64,000 bases of DNA from Bacteroidaceae bacterium (GTDB taxonomy: Bacteria; Bacteroidota; Bacteroidia; Bacteroidales; Bacteroidaceae). Location: positions 51,257 to 115,256 of the forward strand of contig JAEDMP010000001.1 of assembly GCA_016302965.1 (NCBI GenBank), given 5' to 3'. Below are positions 8,917 through 17,741 of this stretch, one piece after another (position 1 is the stretch's first letter; every line of letters begins with the position of its first letter). The notes below the pieces were generated by a model. That model saw nothing but the letters and a program-made list of their open reading frames with translations. It was not told the DNA's origin and did not search any database. Both the position numbers and the translations under genes were made by a program.

Positions 8917-10266
8917 CTATTCCTGTTTTCCATAGAATTCAAGCAACTTGATATTCATGATGGTCAGGTATTTGCTTTGCAGCATGTTCTGTTGCGCTTC
9001 GAGCAGTTTGTCTTTGCCGTTCATCAGTTCGATGATGTTTTTCAGTCCTAAGCGGAACTGTTCCGAGAGCAGTTCGCAACTGGCTTCCTCGCTGTTGACC
9101 GATGCGGATGCGGCCTTGTATTTCTGTTGGTTGGTGAGTGCATCGAGCCAGTAGCCTTCGATGGTGGAGTAGAGTTGTTTCTCCTGTTCCTGCATGGAGA
9201 GTTCGCTGTCGATGATTTGCAGGCGGGCCTTGTTCACGGCCGTTTTTGTCTTGCGGCGGTCATAGAGCGGAACGCTGAAAGACACGCCGGCCATGGCATC
9301 GAAGTTGGTCTTCATCTGCTGTCCCCAGGTCTTGTCGCTCATCGACGACGAACTGGTGCCGAGACTGCCCGAGAGGCTCACCGTAGGCAGATAGCCGGCC
9401 TTGGCGATCGAAAGGTTCAGGGCGCTGCTCTTGGCTGCGAGTCGCTGCTGCTCTATCTCTGGACGCGAGGTGAGGGCTGCTTCATAGGTCGATTGCAGCG
9501 AGGGAATCTCTTTCATCGCTTCCTGTTCCAGATGCTCAGGTACGGCGATGTCGAAATCCATGTCGCCGGTGAGTTCGAGCAACTGTTTGAGTTGGAGTTT
9601 GTAGTTGGCGAGGATGCTCTGCGCGTTCACCACATTGTATTCATCCTGTGCGCTCTGTGCGCTGAGTTGCGCCAGGTCGGCTTTCGACATCTTGCCCACG
9701 TTCACCAGTTCCTGTCCCCGCTCCTCGTTCTTGCGACTGGTGGCGAGGTTGTTTTGGTTCACGGCTACGGCATCGTTGAGATAGAGAATCTGGAGATAGA
9801 GTTTCAGGATTTGTTCCTGGATGCTGTTGGCGGTGACGGCAGAGTCGAGTTCCGCTGTCTGGGCGTTGAGTTTGTTCAGGTGTACGGTGTTGGTGTTCTG
9901 GTTGCCGTTCCAGAGTGTCCATGAGGCATTGATGCCGTAACTACCGTTGTAGTAACTCTTCTTCATGCTGGAGGTTACGGTGCCATTGGCAACCGTGCTG
10001 ACACCCGAGTTGACCCAAGGTCGATAGCCCATCGACTGACTGGTAGAGGCGCTGAGTGAGGGCAACAGGTCGGCTTTCGACTGTTTCCAGTCCTCCTCAG
10101 CCTGTTGGCGTGCCACATTCTTCTTTTTGAGGCTAATGTTGTGGGTGAGTGCATACTCGATGCAATCGTCCAACGACCATTTTTTTGCCGTTTGGCCATG
10201 GATGGGACTTCCGGTCAGAAGGAGTACCGCCGCCATCAAGCCGATGAATCTTTTTCTTCTCTTCAT
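8917..10266 (-). CDS. TolC-family outer membrane efflux protein
   Basis: The 449-residue protein has a signal peptide (ends near PIHGQTA) and two OEP repeats typical of TolC/OprM: long helical hairpins separated by the strands of a beta-barrel. Residues after the signal (WSLDDCIEYALTHNISLKKKNV) are the family start. It is the first gene of the macA-ATPase-macB-kinase-regulator set and has its own promoter at 10352-10383. It is also the only outer membrane factor beside the CzcA/CzcB genes upstream, so it may serve both pumps. Confidence 0.94.
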   Translation of the reverse strand: MKRRKRFIGLMAAVLLLTGSPIHGQTAKKWSLDDCIEYALTHNISLKKKNVARQQAEEDWKQSKADLLPSLSASTSQSMGYRPWVNSGVSTVANGTVTSSMKKSYYNGSYGINASWTLWNGNQNTNTVHLNKLNAQTAELDSAVTANSIQEQILKLYLQILYLNDAVAVNQNNLATSRKNEERGQELVNVGKMSKADLAQLSAQSAQDEYNVVNAQSILANYKLQLKQLLELTGDMDFDIAVPEHLEQEAMKEIPSLQSTYEAALTSRPEIEQQRLAAKSSALNLSIAKAGYLPTVSLSGSLGTSSSSMSDKTWGQQMKTNFDAMAGVSFSVPLYDRRKTKTAVNKARLQIIDSELSMQEQEKQLYSTIEGYWLDALTNQQKYKAASASVNSEEASCELLSEQFRLGLKNIIELMNGKDKLLEAQQNMLQSKYLTIMNIKLLEFYGKQE

Positions 10267-10351
10267 AATCTATTTTTGATATGATTAATTTGGGTTATCT
10301 GCAAATGGTTTTGCAAGATGTTTCTGTAGATGAATTGTCCTGTTTTGTCCG

Positions 10352-10383
10352 CAAAATTACGAAGAATGTATATTCATATCAAA
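10352..10383 (-). promoter_or_regulatory. Promoter of the TolC-MacAB-LytSR operon
   Basis: On the minus strand TTTG (10383-10380) and TAATTTTG (10359-10352) are separated by 20 bases, a full consensus match. Transcription would start near 10345, about 80 bases before the TolC start codon. Confidence 0.8.
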
Positions 10384-10515
10384 TGTAATAGATGAATAAT
10401 CGGCTGTTAGTAGAGAAAAGCGCTCTTTTCTTCTATTTTAACCTATGGCAGTTAACATTATTTTAACGCTTTGGCGCTTTCTGTGCGATATTCTTGCCAG
10501 TCATCAACTGAACAG

Positions 10516-10659
10516 GGCAATCAGTTGAGAACTGAATACGGCAATCAGTTGAGAACTGAATACGGCAATCAGTTGGAAACTGAATACGGCAATCAGTTGG
10601 GAACTGAATAGGGCAATCAGTTGAGAACTGAATACGGCAATCAGTTGGGAACCTATCCC
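10516..10659. repeat. 24-base tandem repeat, six copies
   Basis: The motif GGCAATCAGTTG recurs at 10516, 10540, 10564, 10588, 10612 and 10636, exactly every 24 bases. Each unit holds a small dyad, CAGTTgagAACTG. A partial inverted copy, TCAACTGA at 10504-10511, caps one end. Copies differ at only a few positions. On the minus strand it begins about 10 bases after the CzcB-like stop. Confidence 0.93.
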
Positions 10660-10668
10660 TATGCCCCA

Positions 10669-11616
10669 TTAGAGACTGTTGCCTTGGGCCTTGATTTTCG
10701 AACGCACATACATGCCCGGACGGAACTGGGTGTTTGGCGTCGTTACGCGTGCATAGACCTTGATGGAATAGTCGGTCTTGTCGACACTCTGTTCTATGGC
10801 TACGACCGTGGCGCTGAATGTCTCCTTGCCCATGCCGTTCACCCGGAAGGCGAGGGGCGTACCCACTTTCATCAGTCCTATCTCTTTTTCGTAAACCGTG
10901 AGTTGGAGCAGCGGTTCCGCCTTGTTGATTACATCGCAGATTGGTTCGCCCGTCTGCAGATACTTGCCCAGATTGGCCTGTAGGTTGGTGACATATCCGG
11001 CTATAGGAGACTTGACTTGCAGGAAGGCACTGATGCCGTGCTGTTGCACGGCGGCGGGATGCACGCCGAGGGCCGTGAGACGTGCGCTGGCCGCAGCCTT
11101 CCTACTCTTCATAGACAGGTAGTCGGCTTTGCTCTGTTCTATCTTTTTCTTGGAGGAGGCTTCCTGGCTGCCGAGACTCTTTTGCCGCTCATACTCCTTT
11201 TCCAGATACTCCTGCTGGGCAGCCGCATCAAGATACTCCTGCTGGAGTTCGATAAACTCGGGATTGTCGATGGTGGCCACCACCTGGCCTTTGTGTACAG
11301 CCTGACCTGGCATGACGAGAATGGAGTGAACCCTTCCGCCCATAGTGAGCGAGAGCGTGGCGTGCTGCTGAGGCTGAACCACCATCAGTCCGTTGAAGGT
11401 GGGACTGTTTTCCACGTGGGTGGCACTGCTGACAGCATCTACCTGGACGGCAGATGAGTCAGCGAGCAGACTGTCGGCAGCTGTCGAGTCACGCTGCTCG
11501 GTTGAGGCGGGTTCCATGGGGGTTGATTTACCGGAACAGGCAGATGAGAGACTGATGACAGCCGTTGCGGTGAGCGTCAGACCGATGGCGCTGAATATGT
11601 TGCTTTTCGTTTTCAT
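10669..11616 (-). CDS. CzcB/CusB-type RND periplasmic adaptor lipoprotein
   Basis: From the ATG at 11616 the protein has 315 residues; the longer frame to 11676 adds 20 residues with no signal-peptide character. The N-terminus is a lipoprotein signal with lipobox LSSAC. Barrel-sandwich halves (MGGRVHSILVMPGQAVHKGQVV; VKSPIAGYVTNLQANLGKYL) flank a helical hairpin at about 135-180. It joins the CzcA-type pump to an outer membrane channel. The CzcA stop is 79 bases upstream, so the two are co-transcribed. Confidence 0.93.
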   Translation of the reverse strand: MKTKSNIFSAIGLTLTATAVISLSSACSGKSTPMEPASTEQRDSTAADSLLADSSAVQVDAVSSATHVENSPTFNGLMVVQPQQHATLSLTMGGRVHSILVMPGQAVHKGQVVATIDNPEFIELQQEYLDAAAQQEYLEKEYERQKSLGSQEASSKKKIEQSKADYLSMKSRKAAASARLTALGVHPAAVQQHGISAFLQVKSPIAGYVTNLQANLGKYLQTGEPICDVINKAEPLLQLTVYEKEIGLMKVGTPLAFRVNGMGKETFSATVVAIEQSVDKTDYSIKVYARVTTPNTQFRPGMYVRSKIKAQGNSL

Positions 11617-11695
11617 AGTTGCATGTATATATTTGTTTTGAATATGAATGGGGATGAACAATAGGTGAATCAACAAGAATGAGGCGGTTCGTCTG

Positions 11696-14600
11696 TTACA
11701 ATTTGCGGGAGGACCAACGACGCCTGATGATGGGATAGAGTGCCACCATTTTATAGAAGGCGGGGATGATAATCAGGGTAAGGAAGGTGGAGACAATCAG
11801 ACCGCCGATGACCACTGTTGCCAGCGGACGCTGCACCTCGGCACCGGCAGATGTGGCGATGGACATGGGCACGAAACCCAAGGAGGCCACCAGCCCTGTC
11901 AGGAATACAGGACGTAGCAAATGATGGCTGCCACGCAGGATAATCCGGTCGGTTGCCATGCCATATCGGCTGCTCTGGCGCAGCGCATTGAAATGATTGA
12001 TCATGAGAATGCCATTGAGCACGGCCACACCAAACAGCGCGATGAAGCCCACACCCGCAGAGATGCTGAAGGGTAGGCCACGCAGCCACAGGGCGATGAT
12101 ACCACCGATGAGCGAGAGCGGAACCGTGGAGAAGACGACCAGCGAATAGGTGACACTTCTGAAGGCAAAGAACAGCAGCAGCAGGATGAGCATCAGGGCG
12201 ATGGGGATGACCACCGCCAGCGTACGGATGGCATTCTGCAGATTCTCAAACTGTCCGCCATACTCGAAATAATAACCGGGTTTGAGTTTCACATGCTGGT
12301 CGAGCAGTGTGCTGATTTGTGACACCACCTGCTGGATGTCGGCATCACGCACGTTCACACCGATGATGATGCGGCGCTTGGTGGCATCGCGGTTGATTTG
12401 CAGGGGGCCGTTCACCAGACTGATGGTGGCCACTTCGCTTACGGGTATCTGGAATCCCTCACAGGTGCGGACAAACAGCCGGTTGAGGTCCAGGTCTTTG
12501 ACCTTTTCGTCATCGAGCCGCACCACCAGGTCAAAGCGCCGTTCATTCTCAAACACCACCCCTGCCGTTTCGCCAGCATAGGCCGTGCGGATGATATCGT
12601 TGAGTTCCTCGATGTTGATGCCATAGCGGGCGAGTTTGTTTCGGTCGTAGTTCACGACGAGTTGGGGCAAGCCTACCGCCTGTTCTACAATCACATCCGA
12701 TGCGCCCGGCACCTTCTCCACATATTCCGCAGCCTCTTTGGCCTTGGCGTAAAGTTCGTCCATATCCTCACCGTACAGTTTGATGGCGATGTCGGCTTTG
12801 GCACCTGTCATCAGTTCGTTGAAGCGCAATTGGATGGGCTGGCTGAAATTGAACTCCGCCCCATCTACCTCGTCCAGAGCCTGCTTCATTTTCTCCACCA
12901 TCTCGGCACGGCTTGAAGCTGAGGTCCACTCCTTGAAGGGTTTCATCACAATCATCACGTCGGCATCCTCTACCGACATGGGGTCGGTGGGCACTTCAGC
13001 CGTACCAATCTTTGCCACCACATGCTTGATTTCGGGGAAACGCTCCTTCAGGATTTTCTCTGCCTGAAGCGAGATGTCAATGCTTTTGCTGAGCGAGCTG
13101 CCAGCCGGAAGGGTCATTTGCATTGCAAAGTCTCCCTCGTCGAGCGTGGGGATGAACTCCGCTCCCAGCCGCGTGAACAACCATAGCGATGCAGCCAAAG
13201 CCGTAAAGGCAGCCCCAAGTGTAACACCCACACGCCGGATGCTCAGGCGGAGCAGGCGGTTGTAATGGCGCGTGAGTAACTGGAAGAACCTGTCGGCAAA
13301 AGTGGGCTTGGTGCTGATGGTGCGCTGGAGAAAGAGCACCGACATCATGGGTACGTAGGTGAGCGAGAGCAATAGGGCTCCGATGATACAAAAGACAAGC
13401 GTCTGGGCCATCGGGGTAAAATATTTGCCCTCGATGCCTGTCAGCGTGAGTATGGGGAAGAAGACAATGAGAATAATCAGTACAGCAAAGGTGGAACTCT
13501 TCACCACCTTGACGGCACCGGCTTCCACTTCTGTCTCCATCTCTTCGAGACTGAGGTGACGACCGGCAAGACGTTTGCTGAAGAGATGGGCCAGAATGCC
13601 CTCCAGGATAACGATGGAACCGTCGACTACAATACCAAAGTCGATGGCCCCCAGACTCATCAGATTGGCCGAGACACCAAACAGGCGCATGAGGATAAAA
13701 CCAAAGAGCATGGCCAAAGGAATGACCGAAGCCACAATCAGCCCCGCACGCACATTGCCTAAAAAAACAATGAGTACAAGGAATACGATGATGGCACCCT
13801 CAATCAGATTCCTGATGACGGTGCTGATGTTGCGGTTGACCAGTTCGGAGCGGTTGAGATAGGGTTCGATGGTGATTCCCTCGGGAAGCATCTGCTGCAC
13901 TTTGGCTACACGCTCCTCCAGTCGTCCCGTCACCACGTTGGCATTGGCTCCTTTCAGCATCATGGCAATGCCGCCCACACACTCGCCCTCGCCGTCCATG
14001 GTCATGGCGCCGAAGCGCTTGGGGGCTCCGAAATCCACCTTGCCGATATCGCTGATGTGTACGGGCATTCCGCCACGATTGGCCACCACAATCTTTTCGA
14101 TATCCTTGACCTTGCCAATCATACCTTCTGAACGGATATAGTAGGCACGGTCTACCTTTTCTATATAGCTGCCGCCTGTGTTCTGATTGTTCTTGGAGAG
14201 GGCGTCGAACACATCAGCCACCGTCAGTTGGAGAGCTGACAAGGCATCAGGGTCGATGGCAATCTCATACTGTTTCAGATAACCTCCGAAACTGTTGATT
14301 TCTACAATTCCCGGAATACCAGACAGTTGGCGCTTGACAATCCAATCCTGTATCGTACGCAGTTCCATGGCATCATACTGATCACGGTGTGCGTCGTCCA
14401 CCTTCAGCACATACTGGTAAATTTCTCCAAGACCCGTGGTAATGGGCATCATTTCCGGTGAGCCCAGTTCAGTGGGTATCTCTTCGGCCACGGTCTGTAT
14501 CTGCTCATTGATGAGCTGTCGGGCTTCCAGCGTCGGCACGTTCTCTTTGAAGACAACCGTCACGAGCGACATGCCGAAGCGAGATACAGAGCGTATTTCC

Positions 14601-14839
14601 TCCACATTCATGATATTGCTCATGGCTATTTCCACTGGCATCGTGATGAGCTGTTCCACCTCTTGAGGGGCCAAAGTGGGAGAGACGGTAACTATCTGTA
14701 CCTGATTGTTCGTGATATCGGGAACAGCGTCGATGGGGAGGGTGAGCATCGAATAGATACCTCCGATGATGAGAAACAGGGCGGTCAGAGCCACAAACAG
14801 TTTCTTCTTGATGGAAAATCTGACGATAGCGTTCAACAT
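11696..14839 (-). CDS. CzcA/CusA-type heavy-metal efflux RND transporter
   Basis: The 1047-residue inner-membrane proton/cation antiporter has twelve predicted helices and two large periplasmic loops, the family's normal size. The helix-4 motif GAIDFGIVVDGSIVILEG has the Asp, Asp and Glu positions of the HME group (CzcA DFG-D-E pattern), pointing to divalent metal export; a monovalent pump of the CusA type cannot be excluded. The start overlaps nothing and lies 20 bases after the RelA/SpoT-domain gene, so the three genes (14860, 11696, 10669) form one operon. A CzcC-type outer channel is missing; the TolC protein at 8917 could serve. Confidence 0.95.
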   Translation of the reverse strand: MLNAIVRFSIKKKLFVALTALFLIIGGIYSMLTLPIDAVPDITNNQVQIVTVSPTLAPQEVEQLITMPVEIAMSNIMNVEEIRSVSRFGMSLVTVVFKENVPTLEARQLINEQIQTVAEEIPTELGSPEMMPITTGLGEIYQYVLKVDDAHRDQYDAMELRTIQDWIVKRQLSGIPGIVEINSFGGYLKQYEIAIDPDALSALQLTVADVFDALSKNNQNTGGSYIEKVDRAYYIRSEGMIGKVKDIEKIVVANRGGMPVHISDIGKVDFGAPKRFGAMTMDGEGECVGGIAMMLKGANANVVTGRLEERVAKVQQMLPEGITIEPYLNRSELVNRNISTVIRNLIEGAIIVFLVLIVFLGNVRAGLIVASVIPLAMLFGFILMRLFGVSANLMSLGAIDFGIVVDGSIVILEGILAHLFSKRLAGRHLSLEEMETEVEAGAVKVVKSSTFAVLIILIVFFPILTLTGIEGKYFTPMAQTLVFCIIGALLLSLTYVPMMSVLFLQRTISTKPTFADRFFQLLTRHYNRLLRLSIRRVGVTLGAAFTALAASLWLFTRLGAEFIPTLDEGDFAMQMTLPAGSSLSKSIDISLQAEKILKERFPEIKHVVAKIGTAEVPTDPMSVEDADVMIVMKPFKEWTSASSRAEMVEKMKQALDEVDGAEFNFSQPIQLRFNELMTGAKADIAIKLYGEDMDELYAKAKEAAEYVEKVPGASDVIVEQAVGLPQLVVNYDRNKLARYGINIEELNDIIRTAYAGETAGVVFENERRFDLVVRLDDEKVKDLDLNRLFVRTCEGFQIPVSEVATISLVNGPLQINRDATKRRIIIGVNVRDADIQQVVSQISTLLDQHVKLKPGYYFEYGGQFENLQNAIRTLAVVIPIALMLILLLLFFAFRSVTYSLVVFSTVPLSLIGGIIALWLRGLPFSISAGVGFIALFGVAVLNGILMINHFNALRQSSRYGMATDRIILRGSHHLLRPVFLTGLVASLGFVPMSIATSAGAEVQRPLATVVIGGLIVSTFLTLIIIPAFYKMVALYPIIRRRWSSRKL

Positions 14840-14859
14840 ATCCGTTTTTCTTTGTTAAT

Positions 14860-15765
14860 CTACCTGTTGTCAGCTCCTTCTTCAATAATGAGCAAGCTAT
14901 TGAGGGTGGCAGCAGTGTCTTTGGGTTCGAGTTTACCCAACTCTTCATCATTCACTTCAATGCGGTTCATCAGAAAGACCAGATTGTCAAATGTCAATTC
15001 CAGCTTCTGATGGTGGATGATGAGCGTGAGCAATACCACCATCCGGTCGCAATCAAGCAAGGCTTTCGCAGTAGCGGGATGCTCTGACAGATGTTTTTTC
15101 ATGACGGCTGTCAGGTCTTCTGACTTGAGGCGGATACGCATCTTGTTTCTGAGCATGGCCGTAAAATTGCCGCGGTTCAGATTCTCATGTGCCATGGCCT
15201 GAAACAGTGAGGTCATACTCCATTCGGCGGTTTCCAGTGTGGCTATCACTCCGTTGAGCGTGCGTGAAAAAGGGAGATAATCGGCCCAATCCTCCTTGCA
15301 TTTGTATCGCAGGTCGTGTTCCACCTCGTGCCATCCTTCGGAGAAGATGGTGCGAATCTGTATCTCGTAGGTCGCGTCGATATAGGCGGCAAATTCCTCG
15401 GGCAGGGCGGCACGGAAATCGGCGATATAGTCAGAGGGCAAGCTGCGGGTAATATTGAGTCGCTGTGGCATAAAGGTGGACGAGTCGGGGGTATCGATAC
15501 TCTGTTTGACTACGTCGCCGCAGCCAAAGAAGGTGGAAAGGACTTCCACGTCATCCGGGAAATACACCACGATGCGAAGGCCGATGATGTCTTGCATTTT
15601 GGTTGTTCCACTACGGTAGGATTCTCCTTTGATTCGCATCTTATGGCGGATGGAATCCATTGTTTTCACACGCCAAAACAGTCTGAACATGAGTCCGCTT
15701 TTTTCTATCTGTGCGGTCAGTTCCTGCTGTAATCTGTTTGCTATCTCACTTATTGTATAGGCCAT
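14860..15765 (-). CDS. RelA/SpoT synthetase-domain protein (divergent small alarmone synthetase-like)
   Basis: The protein has 301 residues from the ATG at 15765; a longer frame to 15897 adds 44 residues that look like leader DNA and would contain the promoter. Residues 35-160 match the RelA/SpoT nucleotidyltransferase domain: SIRHKMRIKG, TTKMQDIIGLRIVVYF, and YEIQIRT followed by EGWHEVEHDLRYK. There is no HD hydrolase domain and no TGS/ACT part. The usual NGYxSLH substrate loop is not recognisable; RLNITRSLPSDYI stands in its place. The helical C-terminal 140 residues are of unknown role. Activity could be (p)ppGpp synthesis or another pyrophosphate transfer. It is the first gene of the metal-efflux operon. 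Confidence 0.82.
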   Translation of the reverse strand: MAYTISEIANRLQQELTAQIEKSGLMFRLFWRVKTMDSIRHKMRIKGESYRSGTTKMQDIIGLRIVVYFPDDVEVLSTFFGCGDVVKQSIDTPDSSTFMPQRLNITRSLPSDYIADFRAALPEEFAAYIDATYEIQIRTIFSEGWHEVEHDLRYKCKEDWADYLPFSRTLNGVIATLETAEWSMTSLFQAMAHENLNRGNFTAMLRNKMRIRLKSEDLTAVMKKHLSEHPATAKALLDCDRMVVLLTLIIHHQKLELTFDNLVFLMNRIEVNDEELGKLEPKDTAATLNSLLIIEEGADNR

Positions 15766-15804
15766 ATGCTCTTGATGTATAAGTAGGTATTCAGAATAAC
15801 AATG

Positions 15805-15835
15805 CAAAAATAGGTTTTTTGTATGAAATACCCAA
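15805..15835 (-). promoter_or_regulatory. Promoter of the RelA-like/CzcA/CzcB operon
   Basis: On the minus strand TTG (15835-15833) and TATTTTTG (15812-15805) are 20 bases apart. It lies 40 bases before the ATG at 15765 and inside the longer alternative reading frame, which supports the shorter start. Confidence 0.7.
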
Positions 15836-15911
15836 GGAAATAGCCATATTTTTTTGAAATCAGGATAGCTTGCAATTGTATCTGGCCTGTTGGCCATATT
15901 TTGTCTGCATC

Positions 15912-15966
15912 AAAAAACAGGCCTGCCGGATGCACCAGTCCTATGTTCCGGTGTGTCCAGCAGGCC
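15912..15966 (-). terminator. Terminator of the PAS histidine kinase gene
   Basis: GGCCTGC (15920-15926) pairs with GCAGGCC (15960-15966), with further imperfect pairing inside. On the minus strand the stem is followed by TGTTTTTTG. It lies about 40 bases past the kinase stop. Confidence 0.8.
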
Positions 15967-16007
15967 GTAACCATCATTTCACGATGTCTATCTAATCATG
16001 AAAAGAA

Positions 16008-17075
16008 TCATTTGGATAATTCCAGAATCCGTTGGGGGATTCTCAGGTAGAAAGTGGTTCCGTCTGTCTCATTGGAGTGGAACCAAACTGTGCCCTGCAG
16101 ATAGTTCTCGCCGAAGAGCTTCATGCTGTAGGTGCCCAGACCATGTCCGGTACCTTTGCTGGAGATGCCGTACAGGAAAACCTCAGGTTGGATTTCTTTT
16201 GGAATGGCGATGCTGTTGTGTACGGAAAATACCACCATGTCTCCCTCTGTTTTCACCTTGATTTGCACCACCTCATGGGAGGCGGATGCTTCCACCGCAT
16301 TCTTCACCATGTTGAGCAACACGCGGTGCAAAATCTTATAGTCTGTATAGATAATGTACTGGTCGTCTGCTTCACATTCCACGGAAATCTGTCGTTCATG
16401 GGTCTCGGCCAGCGAGGTAAGCAGAGGTTGCGAGTAACTGAGGAAGTCGGAGAGAAGGGTCTCGTTGAGGTCAAGATGCAAGCGTCCGCCTTCGGCATGT
16501 GACAGGTCACGCTGCTGGCAAAGTTCTTCCACAATCTGGTTGGTCAGTTTCTTCACCTCACCGATGAGAAGTGGGTCGGGGGTATCACTCATCATTTCAA
16601 CCAACCCGTTCAGGGCTCCAGCCAGATTAAGCATGTCATGGAAGAAGATGCGGTCCATGATACCAGCCCTTACTTGCTCGCCTCTGTTCAGTACGAGAAT
16701 GGCCACGTAATGGTTCCCGTTGAAATCAAAGGGTGTCATGTTGCCTTGAATCACCAGCTTCTGGTTGTTGTCGGTCGACAACACCACTTCTTCGTTGGCG
16801 GCGGTGTTGGTACGGAACACATGCTTCACCGTATTGCGCAGTTTGCAGCAAGCGCAGTTTTGGGAAGTGCCACAACCATGTTCGCTGCTCATGGCATTCT
16901 TGCAATGCAAGAAATCGCCGGGCTTGACACAGAAAGACGTATCTTGGGTCACCTCTTTGGTGTTGATATAGCGGATGTTCAGGTTATCATCCACAATAAT
17001 AAATGTCGATTGTGTCTCCTGAAGCAGTTGGGCTTTGTCGATGATTTGTTCTGCAAATTGGCTGAAATCGGTCAT
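16008..17075 (-). CDS. Soluble PAS-domain sensor histidine kinase with cysteine cluster
   Basis: The 355-residue protein lacks membrane segments. Residues 1-130 form a PAS-like domain with a conspicuous cluster, Cys49, His57, Cys58, His66, Cys68, Cys74, Cys76 and Cys77 (GDFLHCKNA, HGCGTSQNCACCKLR), suited to metal, haem or redox sensing. The H-box is FFHDMLN with His146, the N-box is NMVKNAVEAS (about 255-264) and the G-box is SSKGTGHGLGTYSMKLF. No response regulator gene adjoins it, so its partner is elsewhere. The gene is monocistronic, with a -7 element at 17117-17124 and a terminator at 15912-15966. Confidence 0.9.
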   Translation of the reverse strand: MTDFSQFAEQIIDKAQLLQETQSTFIIVDDNLNIRYINTKEVTQDTSFCVKPGDFLHCKNAMSSEHGCGTSQNCACCKLRNTVKHVFRTNTAANEEVVLSTDNNQKLVIQGNMTPFDFNGNHYVAILVLNRGEQVRAGIMDRIFFHDMLNLAGALNGLVEMMSDTPDPLLIGEVKKLTNQIVEELCQQRDLSHAEGGRLHLDLNETLLSDFLSYSQPLLTSLAETHERQISVECEADDQYIIYTDYKILHRVLLNMVKNAVEASASHEVVQIKVKTEGDMVVFSVHNSIAIPKEIQPEVFLYGISSKGTGHGLGTYSMKLFGENYLQGTVWFHSNETDGTTFYLRIPQRILELSK

Positions 17076-17116
17076 GTTTGGAATAATATGGAATGAATAA
17101 CACTTTAGAGTCTATG

Positions 17117-17124
17117 CAAAGGTA
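17117..17124 (-). promoter_or_regulatory. -7 element for the PAS kinase gene
   Basis: TACCTTTG on the minus strand, 41 bases before the ATG at 17075. No TTTG was found at the expected distance. Confidence 0.5.
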
Positions 17125-17194
17125 CAATAATTATGATGATGCAGAGAATCCTGCTTCTTGTTTAACAAATAATTAACTAAAACACAAATAACTA

Positions 17195-17234
17195 ACCCCT
17201 CTGATTGTCATGCCGATATGACAATCAGAGGGGT
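17195..17234 (-). terminator. Terminator hairpin after the CHASE2/small secreted protein pair
   Basis: A perfect 16-base stem joins 17195-17210 (ACCCCTCTGATTGTCA) to 17219-17234 across an 8-base loop. It is 21 bases past the stop at 17256; the U-run on the minus strand is poor (TAGTTATTTG). Confidence 0.7.
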
Positions 17235-17255
17235 GCTGACCGGAGAGGGGGATGG

Positions 17256-17717
17256 TTATTCCTCTTTGATTTCCCTGATGATGACAGAAGAGTCTTCTGT
17301 CACTACAACCGAATCGCGTGTGATGGTGGCGGGGTCACTCACACTGATGGTAACCGTTTGTTTGTTGCCGTGCAATTCTGCCATCACATAGTTGAAATAT
17401 CTTTTAGAAAGCTGGACCGTGGTATTGCGCTCTTTCTTGATGAGTTTCGAAACGGTGGCACGCCCTGTGGTTTTGATGCTGTACAGTTTTTGGGAGGCTG
17501 AGTCAATCAGCTCAATATTGGCATCGACGGGGATAATCAGTTCGGTGGTGCCCTTGAGCTTGTCTCTGAGTTTCAGTGAGGAGCGTTTGCCTGATTTCAT
17601 CACCTTTTTTGGCTTGCCCGTTATGGAATAGACAATGTACTTTTTGGGAGAACTTTGGCTCATGCTCATGAGGATTCCTGACATGAAGAGCAGTAGGATA
17701 GCAGTGATTCTTTTCAT
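17256..17717 (-). CDS. Small secreted protein, paralogue of the N-terminal domain of the protein at 27306
   Basis: The 153-residue protein has a signal peptide (MKRITAILLLFMSGILMSMS). The mature part shares a pattern with residues 24-112 of the DUF4384-like protein at 27306-28232: YIVYSITG against YMVYSTIG, a glycine/leucine-rich middle, a late LYSI/LHCF strand then TVxxL, and LSKRYFNYV against LSKQYMNYL. The DUF4384-like part is absent. Its gene starts 24 bases after the CHASE2 stop, so both are co-transcribed, repeating the order of the large caspase operon without the caspase. Function unknown; a periplasmic partner of the CHASE2 protein is inferred. Confidence 0.75.
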   Translation of the reverse strand: MKRITAILLLFMSGILMSMSQSSPKKYIVYSITGKPKKVMKSGKRSSLKLRDKLKGTTELIIPVDANIELIDSASQKLYSIKTTGRATVSKLIKKERNTTVQLSKRYFNYVMAELHGNKQTVTISVSDPATITRDSVVVTEDSSVIIREIKEE

Positions 17718-17741
17718 TGGGTTGATTGCTTTAGTGGGGGA

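Larger units (their letters stand above)
10267..10668. other. Intergenic region CzcB-like / TolC
   Basis: These 402 bases hold the TolC promoter and a six-copy 24-base tandem array next to the CzcB-like stop codon. No gene was found; the open frames across the array only translate the repeat. Confidence 0.75.

Noticed and set aside
10504..10659. Possible CRISPR array
   Set aside because: Repeats follow one another with exact 24-base period and no spacers, and no cas genes are near.
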